In this document: one piece after another, positions 32,785-44,487 of the stretch | How the letters are laid out: every line of letters starts with the position of its first letter | How positions within the stretch are numbered: position 1 is the first letter of the stretch | NCBI GenBank assembly: GCA_014155875.1 | Contig: JACEFZ010011387.1 | Coordinates: 1 to 64,000 of the forward strand | DNA from: Cepaea nemoralis | Taxonomy: Eukaryota > Mollusca > Gastropoda > Stylommatophora > Helicidae | Length of the DNA stretch: 64,000 nt | Reading direction: 5' to 3' | Notes under the pieces: model-generated | Databases searched by the model: none | What the model saw: the letters and a program-made list of their open reading frames with translations, nothing else | Told to the model about the DNA's origin: nothing | Made by a program: the position numbers and the translations under genes

Positions 32785-33420
32785 CCAGGGGGTATCATCC
32801 GGACATGTACACAACAGGAGACTATCATCTGGACATGTACACACCAGGAGACTATCATCCGGACATGTACACAACAGGAGACTATCATCTGGACATGTAC
32901 ACACCAGGAGACTATCATCTGGAGATGTATACACCAGGAGACTATCATCTGGACATGTACACACCAAGAGACTATCATCTGGACATGTACACAACAGGAG
33001 ACTATCATCTGGACATGTACACACCAGGAGACTATCATCCGGACATGTACACAACAGGAGACTATCATCTGGACATGTACACACCAGGAGACTATCATCC
33101 GGACATGTACACAACAGGAGACTATCATCTGGACATGTACACACCAGGAGACTATCTTCTGCAGATGTACACACCAGGAGACTACCATCTGGACATGTAC
33201 ACACCAAGAGACTATCATCTGGACATGTACACAACAGGAGACTATCATCTGGACATGTACACACCAGGAGACTATCATCCGGACATGTACACAACAGGAG
33301 ACTATCATCTGGACATGTACACACCAGGAGACTATCATCTGGACACGTACACAACAGGAGACTAACATCTGGACACGTGCACACAAGGTTTACTAACATC
33401 GGGACATGTACACACCAGAA
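32785..33420. repeat. 30-bp minisatellite with 60-bp higher-order unit
   Basis: About 20 units of a 30-bp monomer (GGACATGTACACACCAGGAG plus ACTATCATCT). Type A units have ACACCAGGAG and type B units have ACAACAGGAG; they mostly alternate, giving a 60-bp dimer. All six frames are open for 190-240 codons because of the period and the lack of stop triplets. Confidence 0.96.
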
Positions 33421-33524
33421 GACTAACTACTAAACATGTGTACACACCGGAGGACTAACAAGTGGACATGTACACATCGGGTATCTGACATCTGGATAGG
33501 TACACACCAGGAGACTAACATCTG

Positions 33525-34165
33525 TCGATACAGAGAGACTGGAACCAATATAGACATCATAGAATGTCGATATAGACAGACCTGAACCAATATAGACATC
33601 ATGGAATGTCGAAATAGACAGGCCTGAACCAATATAGACATCATGGAATGTCGATATAGACAGATCTGAACCAATATAGACATCATGGAATGTCGAAATA
33701 GACAGGCCTGAACCAATATAGACATCATGGAATGTCGAAATAGACAGACCTGAACCAATATGGACATCATGGAATGTCGAAATAGACAGCCCTGAACCAA
33801 TATGGACATCATGGAATGTCGATATAGACAGACCTGAACCAATATAGACATCATGGAATGTCGATATAGACAGACCGGAACCAATATAGACATCATGGAA
33901 TGTCGATATAGACAGACCTGAACCAATATAGACATCATGGAATGTCGATATAGACAGACCTGAACCAATATAGACATCATGGAATGTCGATATAGACAGA
34001 CCTGAACCAATATAGACATCATGGAATGTCGATATAGACAGACCGTAACCAATATAGACATCATGGAATGTCGAAATAGACAGACCGGAACAAATATGGG
34101 CATCGTGAAATATTGATATAAACATAGACCGGAAGCAATATGGACATCATGGGAAGTCGATACAG
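33525..34165. repeat. 42-bp minisatellite
   Basis: About 15 units of a 42-bp monomer (ATAGACATCATGGAATGTCG, then ATATAGACAGACCTGAACCA). Degenerate units lie at the right edge. The open frames on the minus strand are artefacts of the period. Confidence 0.96.
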
Positions 34166-34189
34166 AATAACAAAGGACTGGACTGGACT

Positions 34190-34285
34190 TGGGAAGCCGC
34201 AGTAGCGGAGTGGCTAGCACGCTGGCCTCCAGGCCGGTGGGGGTGTGTTTGAATCCCCTTGGAGAAGTGAATACGTTGACCTGAG
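34190..34285 (+). mobile_element. tRNA-like SINE head
   Basis: GCAGTAGCGGAGTGGCTAGC followed by a loop-like CTGGCCTCCAGGCCGG and a B-box-like GTTTGAATCCCC looks like a tRNA-derived promoter. Stem pairing is imperfect and no acceptor stem closes, so it is not a functional tRNA. It abuts a LINE fragment. Confidence 0.55.
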
Positions 34286-34286
34286 C

Positions 34287-35328
34287 TCCCGCTGTGGGAA
34301 ATCCTTAAACAATATGGAGTGAGTACACATCTAACAAACCTATGTAGAAGTTTATACAACAACAGTGAATGCATAGTGAGAGCAACTGGAGGACACTCAG
34401 AACCCTTCACCATAAGATCTGGAGTATGACAAGGTTGTGTCCTGTCCCCTCTCTTGTTCATAACATATATAGACAACATATGTAAAGAAACCAGCCAAGC
34501 AGAGACATCAAGAATACCGCGTGACGAGAACACAGAAGAAGAACCAATCTGCAAATCTAACCATTAGAGAACTCCTGTTTGCGGACGACCAAGCACTAAT
34601 AGCAAAATCAGAAGCTGAATTACAAGACCACATGAATAGTCTAAACGAAATGACATAACATGAAAATTAGCACAAGCAAAACAGAGGTAATGACTATAAC
34701 TAAAGAAGAACAAACAGCAACAATTCACCTAAACGAACATCCCTTGAAACAAGTAAAGAGTTTCAAGTACCTAGGAAGTATAATATCATCAAATGGCAGA
34801 TCAGAAGACGAGATCGAAAATAGGTGCAATAAGGCAAATCAACTCATTGGACAAATGGCACCAATACTAAAGAACAAACATGTATCAATAACTACTAAGA
34901 AAGCACTTTACAACACAATCTTCCTTACCAACTCTGTGCTACCAATGCCAAACCTGGACAATGACAGAAAAAGAGAAAAGAAAAATCACAACAACAGAAA
35001 TGAGGTTCCTGAGAAGAATACTCAACGTATCAAGAAGAGATAAGATCAGAAATGAAGAAATCAGGACTAAAGTGGGGGTTAAAGCTGCTCTAGATTTTAT
35101 TAGAAAGCAGCAAGTCAAATGGTTTGGCCATGCAAGTAGGCTACCAGTCAACAGCATGCCACAACAAGCAATGATGTACAGACCAGATGGAAACAGATGA
35201 AGAGGCCGACCACGTAAACGTTGGACGGAGGGAATAACAGAATCCATGGGAATGTCGATATACGAAGCCCATAACCGGGCACTCTCACGAAGTTTATACT
35301 TCACCTCGACACCGCAAGGTACAAGAGG

Positions 35329-35335
<7 letters not shown>
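34287..35335 (+). pseudogene. RTE-like LINE, RT part, frameshifted
   Basis: The plus strand carries LWEILKQYGVSTHLTNLCRS, then a QGCVLSPLLF block preceded by a stop, LLFADDQALIAKS (FADD in place of YADD), SFKYLGSIISSNGRSEDEIE, and after a frame change TTEMRFLRRILNVSRRDKI, KQQVKWFGHASRLP and RGRPRKRW. At least three frame changes or stops are present. The RT is cut at its N-terminal side at 34287. A GA microsatellite follows at 35336. The family is RTE-like, different from LINE C in detail. Confidence 0.85.

Positions 35336-35366
<31 letters not shown>
35335..35366. repeat. (GA)n microsatellite
   Basis: About 15 GA units directly after the LINE fragment. Confidence 0.95.
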
Positions 35367-35367
<1 letters not shown>

Positions 35368-35985
35368 CCCGGAAAATTTCATGGGAAGGAAAGACGGCCG
35401 GTGTGATACATCGCGTGCGGACTAGTCTAAACATAGGATGGCACAATACACTCAATACGGTCTTGGTGTGGACAAGCGATGTGTCCTGTGTTTTACTCTC
35501 TGTGACAAAGGCAGTGAGATGACGGGTTTGTGTGTGGGAAAGAAGATCACACTGGATACTGCTAACCAAGTGACTGTGAGAGTTGTTGACAAATTCACAA
35601 GTCGGACAGTGTTCGTGTGCCTATGTGTATGCATAGATGTGTATCTGTGTGATGCAATGCACAAGGGTCAGTATGTGTGTATGTGCGTGGTAAGTTTGTG
35701 TGTGTAGCAAGTGTGTCGGGGTGAACGCATGAAAGGCATAATCAGAAAGAGTTGTCATGAAGTGCTGGCCTGTGTGGTGTAGAGGGACTGGTACACGGAA
35801 CCATCGACTGTGACTGCTCTAGTCAAGTGGGCAGTCTTATCGCGCAGTTAAGCAACTAGCATACTGTATGTAGTCTTACAGTTGTCAGTGAGGTTCACAA
35901 GTAGTTGCTGGGTCACGACATGCCGGACGTCTTACTGCCGTCTCCCTGTTTCAGCGTCAGGTAACATATACACATGTCTCCGTTG
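35367..35985. other. no recognised feature
   Basis: Spacer with TGTGTG-rich patches near 35610-35710. An 89-codon plus frame (35438-35707) has no recognisable domain. Confidence 0.4.
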
Positions 35986-35989
35986 GAGC

Positions 35990-38900
35990 CCAGCTGTTGT
36001 TGTTTGCGCTACTATTGTTGTTGAAGTTGTTGTTGTTACTATTAGTGTTAATGCTAGTGCTATCAATGCTATTGTTGTTATTGATAGTGTTGCTTTAGTT
36101 GTTTTACTGTTATTGCTATTGCAGTTTTTTTTAATTGTTGTTGCTTGCTTGCTTGCTTGTGTTCGTTGGCTTGAGCTCCAACGCGAAGTCCTGTATGTCG
36201 GATGAAGGCATCCTGTTGTCCAACATCAGTGTGATGTCATACAGGACCTGAGGTTTGCGTGAGTATCCGTTGTCCCATGTCTGGCTTATTGGTGTGCAGA
36301 CTGGTGGTTCCTCGCCATACAGGCAGACACTCTCCGACTTCGGAGGAATCGGCGATCCTATTGACCTCAGCCAGGACCCCGAAAGGACCTGTTGCCCAGG
36401 ACGCTCGACGAGGACGCGTCAATAGGTCTTGGCCAGTATATAACCCGGCCCTGGTGCCTTGGAAACGAAACACCTCTGCGTCCCATTGTTGTTGCTATTG
36501 CTATTGTTATTGCTATTGCTATAGTTATTGTTATTGCTATTTTTGGTTTTAACTGTTATTGTTATTGCTGTTGCTGCTATTGTTGTTATTGTTGGTGTTT
36601 TTATTGATATTGTGGCTATAGTTATTTTTATTGTCACTGCTGTTGCTATTGTTGTTTTACTGTTATATCTATAGTTGTTTTACTGTTATTGCTATTGTTG
36701 TTTTTACATTTATTGATATTGTTGTTTTTATTGTTATATCTATAGTTGTTTTACTGTTATTGCTATTGTTGTTTGTACTGTTATATCTATAGTTGTTTTA
36801 CTGTTATTGCTATTGTTGTTTTCATTGTTATTGCTGTTTTTTTACTGCTATTGCTACTGTTGTTTTACGGTTATTGTTGTTTTACTGTTATATTTATAGT
36901 AGTTTTACTGTTATTGCTTTTGTTGTTTTTTTAACTCTTATATCGATAGATGTTTTACTGCTATTGCTTCTGCTGTTTTACTGTTATTACTATTGTTGTT
37001 TTACTGTTATATCTATAGTTGTTTTACTGTTATTGCTATTGTTATGTTACTGTTATTGCTACTGTTGTTTTACTGTTATTGCTACTGTTATTTTACTGTT
37101 ATATCTATAGTTGTTTTTACTGTTATCACTACTGCAGTTTTTACTGTTATTGCTATTGTCGTCTTTACTGCTATTGATATTGTTGTTTTTACTGTTCTTG
37201 TTATTGTTTTTGGTTTCATTGCTGCAGTTATTTATGTTTTTGTTATTGTTGCTGTTTCTATAAGTGCTATTGCTACTGTTGTTGCTATTGCTGTTGTTAT
37301 TATTTTTGCTGTTTCTATAAGTGCTATTGCTACTGTTGTTGTTATTGTTGCTGTTTCTATAAGTGCTATTGCTACTGTTGTTGTTATTGTTGCTGTTTCT
37401 ATAAGTGCTATTGCTGCTGTTGTTGCCAATGTTACTGTTGTTGCTATTGCTACTGTTGTTGTTATTGTTGCTGTTTCTATAAGTGCTATTGCTACTGTTG
37501 TTGCTATTGCTGCTTCTGTTGTTATTGTTGCTGTTTCTATAAGTGCTATTGCTACTGTTGTTGTTATTGTTGCTGTTTCTATAAGTGCTATTGCTACTGT
37601 TGTTGTTATTGTTGCTGTTTCTATAAGTGCTATTGCTACTGTTGTTGTTATTGTTGCTGTTTCTATAAGTGATATTTGCTACTGTGTTGTATTGTTGCTG
37701 TTTCTATAAGTGCTATTCTAGCTGTTGTTGCTATAGCTGCTTCTGTTGTTATTGTTGCTGTTTCCTATAAGTGCTATTGCTACTGTTGTTGTTATTGTTG
37801 CTGTTTCTATAAGTTCTATTGCTACTGTTGTTGTTATTGTTGCTGTTTCTATAAGTGCTATTGCTACTGTTGTTGCTATTGCTGCTTCTGTTGTTAATTG
37901 TTGCTGTTTCTATAAGTGCTATGCTACTGTTGTTGATTATTGTTGCTGTTCTATAGTGCTATTGCTACTGTTGTTTGTATAATTGTTGCTTCTGTTGTTA
38001 TTGTTGCTGTTTCTATAAGTGCTATTGCTACTGTTGTTGTTATTGTTGCTGTTTCTATAAGTGCTATTGCTACTGTTGTTGCTATTGCTGCTTCTGTTGT
38101 TATTGTTGCTGTTTCTATAAGTGCTATTGCTGCTGTTGTTTTCAATGTTACTGTTGTTGCTATTGCTACTGATGTTGCTATTGCTACTGTTGTTGTTATT
38201 GTTGCTGTTTCTATAAGTGCTATTGCTACTGTTGTTGTTATTGTTGCTGTTTCTATAAGTGCTATTGCTACTGTTGTTGCTATTGCTGCTTCTGTTGTTA
38301 TTGTTGCTGTTCTATAAGTGCTATTGCTGCTGTTGTTTTCAATGTTACTGTTGTTGCTATTGCTTACTGATGTTTGACTATTGCTACTGTTGTTGTTATT
38401 GTTGCTGTTTCTATAAGTGCTATTGCTACTGTTGTTGTTATTGTTGCTTCTGTTGTTATTGTTGCTGTTTCTATAAGTGCTATTGCTACTGTTGTTGCTA
38501 TTGCTGCTTCTGTTGTTATTGTTGCTGTTTCTATAAGTGCTGTTGCTACTGTTGTTGTTATTGTTGCTGTTTCTATAAGTGCTATTGCTACTGTTGTTGT
38601 TATTGTTGCTGTTTCTATAAGTGCTATTGCTACTGTTGTTGTTATTGTTGCTGTTTCTATAAGTGCTATTGCTACTGTTGTTGCTATTGCTGCTTCTGTT
38701 GTTATTGTTGCTGTTTCTATAAGTGCTATTGCTGCTGTTGTTGTCAATGTTACTGTTGTTGCTATTGCTACTGTATGTTGCTATTGCTACTGTTGTTGTT
38801 ATTGTTGCTGTTTCTATAAGTGCTATTGCTACTGTTGTTGTTATTGTTGCTTCTGTTGTTATATTTGCTGTTTCTATAAGTGCTATTGCTACTGTTGTTG

Positions 38901-39715
38901 CTATTGCTGCTTCTGTTGTTATTGTTGCTGTTTCTATAAGTGCTGTTGCTACTGTTGTTGTTATTGTTGCTGTTTCTATAAGTGCTATTGCTACTGTTGT
39001 TGTTATTGTTGCTGTTTCTATAAGTGCTATTGCTACTGTTGTTGTTATTGTTGCTGTTTCTATAAGTGCTATTGCTAATGTTGTTGCCAATGTTACTGTT
39101 GTTGCTATTGCTGCTGTTGTTGTTATTGTTGCTGTTCCTATTACTGATGTTGCTACTGTTGTTGCCAATGTTACTGTTGTTGTTATTGTTGCCGTTCCTA
39201 TTACTAATGTTGCTACTGTTGTTATTGCTTGCCGATGTTATTGTTGCTATTATTGCTGTTCCTACTGTTGGTATTGCCGTTATTGTTGTTGTTATTGTTG
39301 TTACTGATATTACTATTGCTGTTGCAATTATTACTATTGCTGTAGGTATTGTTAATATTGCTGCTATTGCTTTAGTTGCTTTTGTTGCTGCCGTAATAAC
39401 TGCTGATGTTGCTACCACTATTGCTTCGGTTGCTGTTGTGTTACTGTTGCTATTGCTACTGCTGATGTCGTCGTTGTTGTTGTTGTGTTTGTTTCTACTG
39501 TTGTTATTGCTATTGCTGCTTTGTTATTATTGTTGATGATGCTATTGCTAATTCTATTGCTGGAGACAATACTAACTATTGCTACTGTTGCTGCTTCTAT
39601 TGCTGCTACTGTTGTTATTGCTGTTGCTATTGCTACTGTTATTGCTTCTATTGCTACCACTGTTGTTATTGCTTCTATTGCTACCACTGTTGTTATTGCT
39701 GTTGCCATCTGAGTG
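35990..39715. repeat. 3.7-kb trinucleotide-derived array with 42-bp higher order
   Basis: Built from TTG, TTA, CTA and CTG triplets. From about 37240 to 39100 it is organised in 42-bp units (TATTGTTGCTGTTTCTATAA then GTGCTATTGCTACTGTTGTT), with variants bearing GCTGCTTC or GTCAATGTTAC inserts in a longer, partly repeated order. Frames up to 405 codons (VVVIVAVSISAIAT-type or Cys/Tyr-rich) occur on both strands and are artefacts. A SINE-like repeat sits inside at 36146-36484. Confidence 0.95.
36146..36484 (-). mobile_element. SINE-like dispersed repeat, copy 2
   Basis: 339 bp, in the opposite orientation to the copy at 6144, with the (AAGC)n tail at the left seen as GCTT repeats. It is flanked by a perfect 12-bp TSD, ATTGTTGTTGCT (36134-36145 and 36485-36496), drawn from the surrounding triplet array. 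This copy and the one at 45.3 kb are very similar to each other. Confidence 0.88.
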
Positions 39716-39719
39716 TGCT

Positions 39720-40090
39720 GGAGACTATGCTAACTATTGCAACAAATAGTATATCATGTATGTGCAGGGCTTGTTACCAGGCCACAGTGGTTCTCTGACT
39801 GCAACAATGGACATTACCAGGGGTGGATCCTCTGCTGTGTTCTGCTACATTATGGGAATCATGCATATTAATAGAGGTGGGGTGATTTTCATGTGTCGTA
39901 AAGCGGAGTGACCCTGGGGTTTCTGTCGTAAAGATGTGTGGCAGTGAGATTTCAGACTTGTCTCCAGAAAGCACGGGGAAAGGTCGACAAGATTCATGCA
40001 CACGGTGATATGGAGAGAAGTAGAGAGGCGAGGAGAACCAGAGAGACAAAGACAGGGCAAACAGTGAGACAGACAGATCGTGTGACATAC
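39720..40090. other. no recognised feature
   Basis: Spacer between the triplet array and a GA microsatellite with no recognised content. Confidence 0.4.
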
Positions 40091-40100
40091 AGGGTGAAGG

Positions 40101-40102
<2 letters not shown>

Positions 40103-40166
<64 letters not shown>
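40103..40166. repeat. (GA)n microsatellite
   Basis: About 30 GA units. The 95- and 136-codon frames spanning it are low-complexity artefacts. Confidence 0.96.
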
Positions 40167-40167
<1 letters not shown>

Positions 40168-40249
40168 TGAGGGGGAGAGGTCACAAATACAGTGTGAAAT
40201 AGAGGGAGGCAGAGACGATCAATGAGATGTAGTGCGAGTCAAAGGAATA

Positions 40250-40525
40250 CAAACAGAACATTTCTCTCTCACTGACAACACACAGCATAATAGACAGATA
40301 ATTTCAACTATTTCTGTCTCAATGATAACACATAAAAGAATGGACAGATAATGTCAACCATTTTTGTCTCTCAATGACAACATACAACAACAGTCTGACT
40401 GTACAGATAAGGCGAACAATTTCTCTCTCATTGACAACACACAACAAGTCTGACTGGACACATAACGTCAACCATGTCTCTCAATGACAACATACAACAA
40501 CAGTCTGGCAGGAGAGATTAAGTCA
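40250..40525. repeat. degenerate ~55-60-bp tandem repeat
   Basis: Five units with TTTCTCTCTCAxTGACAACA, then ACAACA and a GACAGATAAxGTCAAC end. Spacing varies by several bases. Confidence 0.8.
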
Positions 40526-40529
40526 ACAA

Positions 40530-41185
40530 CCATTGACAGCGGAGAGAGAAAACACAACAGAAAGCTTTTAACTCTGTGCACATCGTTAGTCAGCGGCTGT
40601 CTCAAATGGCCACATTGATTCGGTCTCTCACTTCCCTCCACTAAAAGCATCAGGACTCGATGTGAGAGCAGCACCCATCTCTATGTACTGAATGTCCTTG
40701 TGTCATGCAGTGCTCTCGTCTTTCCACACCGGTATAGCGCCATCCGCCTCATGTGACACTAATTTCACACTACAATACAGCAGAAGGCATTACTGATAGA
40801 AAGACTAGAATCTGTATTTATTTCTCAGAAGGACAACACAGAGGAGGAGGAGAAGAATATATTACAGCTTTATGGGGTGCGGACACTATAGTCTGTCCAG
40901 AAATGAATGCCGTCATTCACGATCAATTATTTTGAAAACTGTATGTTGCATCGTTATGAAATTTTTCCTGCCGTCTTATATTTACCCCCACCCAAGGAAT
41001 ATGTCTTTGATAGGTCCAAAAGCAACTTAAATCATCGAAAGCGGCGACATTTCTTTGATGTTTTGGGGAAAATGTAGTGAATTCACGCTAACAAACTAGT
41101 CATACAGTAAACCACATTATTTCTGTCAAGAACACAAGTACAAGGCGTAGGCCAGATTCGTATGGGGGTGGGTGCAATAAAAAAA
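40530..41185. other. no recognised feature
   Basis: About 650 bp of spacer. No coding or repeat signal that I can support. Confidence 0.4.
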
Positions 41186-41189
41186 AGTA

Positions 41190-41422
41190 GCTTAAAAGTC
41201 GACAGGGTCGACTGCATTGCACCGGGTTTTTATCCCATATGGCTCAGTCTCTTTCCGCAGGGCGGAAAGCGTTGCACAAAGCACAAACTCCGTAGCTCCA
41301 GCGACGACCCTCGAGAGTCTCCGAAAAAATGCACTTGTGAAATGAAGGAATCGAACATACAACCTTCGGAGCCCGAGTCAGACGGCTTGAACACTTCGCC
41401 ACGGAGACTCCCGAGAGGGGTG
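41190..41422 (-). mobile_element. tRNA-derived SINE
   Basis: On the minus strand the head reads CGTGGCGAAGTGTTCAAGCC and ends in a B-box-like TGTTCGATTCC. The body TTCACAAGTGCATTTTTTCG, GTCGCTGGAGCTACGGAG and TATGGGATAAAAACCCGGTG follows, and ends near CAATGCAGTCGACC. The body matches 29.93-30.11 and 47.82-47.95 kb. Confidence 0.8.
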
Positions 41423-41439
41423 CAATGTGTAATATTAGT

Positions 41440-42230
41440 AAAGACAGAGAATTTACAGAGGCATGGGGTAAATAATGTGTAAATTGACAGGAAAGTAGAA
41501 AGAATATATTTCTTACCTTATTTTTCATTTCCTTCTTGTTTCTTCAGCTGCTGGTTAATAACTGTACACAAGTATTCATGTTCTAGAATGCATTTAGCTT
41601 TTTATATTGAGTTCCTGAAAGCTTCCAAATAGCTGTGCGTTAATGTGCGCATGGAGTGACCAGAAATGATACCGCAATTTAGTCATCATGTGTCAATTTT
41701 TAAGGAACTGTTCAGCTGTCTGTGTAGTTTGTTCACACGTACACATGGGTGACAGACCCGCTTTAAGACTTCGTGAAAGATTGTCTACTCTGCTGTTTAC
41801 AGTTCAGAGACCTCTTTTGCACTATGAAAATAGTTGTCAATGTCTCTGTAGTGGGCTTTCTTCTTAACCACCAAGATGTTGGTCCTCTTTTCATTGAAGT
41901 TTATAGATTGATTTGTATGCACGTGTGTTGACCTCTTATTTGACAACGTGTTTGCTCTCACGTTTCTTGTTATGCCACATTATGTCAGTTTCCACCGCAA
42001 TATTACTTTTCTGTTGGTATTCAATGCGTTTAGTGTGGTTTTTTGTTTTTTTCAATACCAGTTGTTTGTCACCGCTGAGGGCTTGCGGAATTGAAAATTC
42101 ATCACTGTAGAATACAAACTATTGCCATTGACATTGTGCTAATGCTGTAATGTTTAGGGCCTGCAATTCTTCTGAATATGTGAAGCAAAATATCCCAGTA
42201 GATGTACATGTGGATTAATGTCTGCGATCT
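41440..42230. other. no recognised feature
   Basis: About 790 bp that may include downstream sequence of the transposon at 42.2-43.3 kb, but I see no terminal repeat or frame that proves it. Confidence 0.35.
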
Positions 42231-42234
42231 GCCC

Positions 42235-43250
42235 AGACCTTAATCGGTGTCGGACGATTCCAGTAGGTTGATGACTGTTATCGGTTGCATAAAATTCAAT
42301 CCATCCTTTCTCCAATAGTCATCTTCCTCTTTCAACACATGGTCCTCACATTTTTCCAGAAACTTTTATCAATTTTTAATAGCGCGGTCTGAGTTAGTAT
42401 CTTGACGTCAGACAATTTGAATACATCGATTGATTGATTGATTTAGAAGCCGACATCACAGCATTCTGGTCCTTCCCATAAGCGCTCCGCCCCATCCTCA
42501 GCAGCCAGCGAAGAGTTCCAACACCAATAATTCCAGTAGCAACCTGATTGTATGTCCGTCTCGCCTTTCCTCTGAGCGTCGAGCCTCGGCCAGATTCCCC
42601 TCGTCACACCTCGCTGTCTCATTCTTGCTAGACTATGGTGATCCATTTGCTCCTCCGAGGTGTACACGTGCTCACAGAAAGCCGCAACCACGTCTGCCTT
42701 GTCATGCATCAATGCCGCAGGTATATTGTCTTCTTGGGCAACTACATTGTGATATGATGCATTGTCCATAATTAGACAAGACGGTCTATCTAGGGATAGA
42801 AGCACTGTATTCCCGAGATAATCGCTAAATACATTGCCATTCATCTCATTATGATAATCCCTATTGTCTGTATGCTTTGATACGAACAGGAGTCCAGCAT
42901 TCTGTAGTAAACCATTTTGAGTACTACCAGCATGGGCTATGTCGAAACGCTGTCTTTTACTACTGGGCACATATCGCGTTATCTTTCCGTCCACTGATTG
43001 CCATTCCTTTTTCAATTGTGTGGTGCGCATTGATCCAGGTTTCAACCAAATACACTATGTCAGAATTTTATTTGCGCATTTACCTTATTTCACGTAGGTA
43101 TCTGCTTCTCGTGACTCCTAAATCCGGTTGCTCGCAAATCATATTTCTACCTCCCTTGTACTTTCTAAACGTGAAGCCTTTTATGAAAGGATCCACATTA
43201 ATGACACACCTTTGAAGATACTGCGACACCACTGAACACTCCCCGTTTCA
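42235..43250 (-). pseudogene. IS630/Tc1/mariner-like DDE transposase, broken by a LINE fragment
   Basis: On the minus strand, 43215-43045 gives a degenerate SRYLREIR and IVYLVETWINA (the first catalytic Asp position of the usual YLDETW motif appears as Val). At 43045-42720 are RFDIAHAGSTQNGLL, DYHNEMNGNVFSDYL and CLIMDNASYHNV, where MDNASYH holds the second catalytic Asp. The C-terminal piece at 42420-42240 reads FWKKCEDHVLKEEDDYWRKD and then LLESSDTD. Between the last two pieces lies a LINE B-like 3' fragment, and the third acidic region is missing, so part was deleted. Stops occur between YLREIR and VETWINA. No terminal inverted repeats were located. Confidence 0.8.
42424..42712 (-). mobile_element. 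LINE B-like 3' fragment inside the transposase
   Basis: The minus strand matches the last ~290 bp of LINE B: HDKADVVAA, then TSEEQMDHHSLARMRQRGVT and the terminus GAERLWEGPECCDVGF, followed by an (AATC)n tail seen as GATT repeats at 42427-42442. It is heavily 5' truncated, has a frame change after RQRGVTRG, and shows no clear TSD. Confidence 0.88.
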
Positions 43251-44459
43251 CTTCTCAAGGCTCTTTTAAGGCCAATCCCGTCAAAAACGTGAAAATTTAC
43301 TATTGAACGCTCATGTTTCCTCGTGAAGATGTAATACTTCTAATAATGTGCACTTCATCTCTGTCCCGTAAATTATATACCGCATATAAACAATCTTTGA
43401 AATCTGCTGAACAATCTCCAGACCAAACATTTTTTTTTATTGGGTGGACATCATGATAAGGTTATATGCTAAATTCCGCCTTAGTTGGAGCGCTGCAGCC
43501 CTCTTCCAACGGAAAGTAGTTTTTAGATGTGGCAGTTGGACTTCGGAACCAACAACAATATATCCTGGCCTACCACAGGGATCACCATTATCTCCGGTAC
43601 TGTTCAACGCCTACACAGTGAGAATCACCAGTGAGCAGATCACTGGACCTGGCAGGACATTGTCGTATGCCGATGATGTTTTAGTGTATCGTCAGGGTAA
43701 GGATAGAGAGCAGGTTGCTGTGGAACTACAAACCGAACTCAAACGCATAAGTACTTGGTGTGATGAAGCTGGGGCAATGGTCAACCCAACAAAGGCAACA
43801 GTGACTTGGTTCTCGTTGAATAATCACATTGTCAACACTCCAACACCAACTGTAATGCTGTGTTCAGAGACGGTGGAAAGAACGCAGGCAATGAATTACC
43901 TGGGGATACGGTTTGATCGAAGCCTTGCTTATAATGAGCACATAGACCAGGTGATAACAAAGGCCAAGCGGGGTTTGGCTGCGATGCGGGTGATGGCGGC
44001 AGCAAACTGTGAGCAGCGCCATCTATGTCTTCTGTACGAGGGGCTGGTCATGTCTGTTTTGGGGTATGCAATGGCAATCCTGACTCTCAGCCGTAAGCAG
44101 ATAGAAAGGATGGAAAGGATACAGAATGAAGCTATGCGCATTGTTCTTGGATGTACAAGAGATACAGCATGAACGAACGAACAAACTTTATTTTCAAAGG
44201 GTTAAGAATTTGGCACGCAGGCCCGTCTAACATTCTGCCCTTCTATCACTCTCTTTCATACATTATTTCATTCACACATCATTCAAGGCTAACAGAGAAC
44301 AGCAACAATATAAAAGATATGCATTATAAAGGCATGGGCAAAATGCGAACATCAAAACTACACGACACAGTAAAATTAGATAATGGTCTGACACTTATTA
44401 TTAGCCATGTGGAATATACTGGCCTACCAAAAGGGGACTGGCTGTTATACTAGGGTTTT

Positions 44460-44482
44460 GTTGTTATTATTATTATTATCTC
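44460..44482. repeat. (ATT)n short microsatellite
   Basis: Seven or so ATT-type units in the 3' UTR region of the L2-like LINE. Confidence 0.8.
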
Positions 44483-44487
44483 TATTA

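Noticed and set aside
32661..34220. Several 190-265-codon frames over the 30- and 42-bp minisatellites
   Set aside because: Periods divisible by three keep frames open on both strands; no non-repeat domain is attached.
34190..34260. Functional tRNA gene
   Set aside because: A and B box-like words exist, but the acceptor and anticodon stems do not close properly; it is a SINE head. The same applies at 1538 and 47763.
37951..39418. Frames of 200-405 codons (TITTTVAIALIETA-type, VVVIVAV-type, Cys/Tyr-type)
   Set aside because: They are all translations of one 42-bp/triplet array, open in many frames at once.
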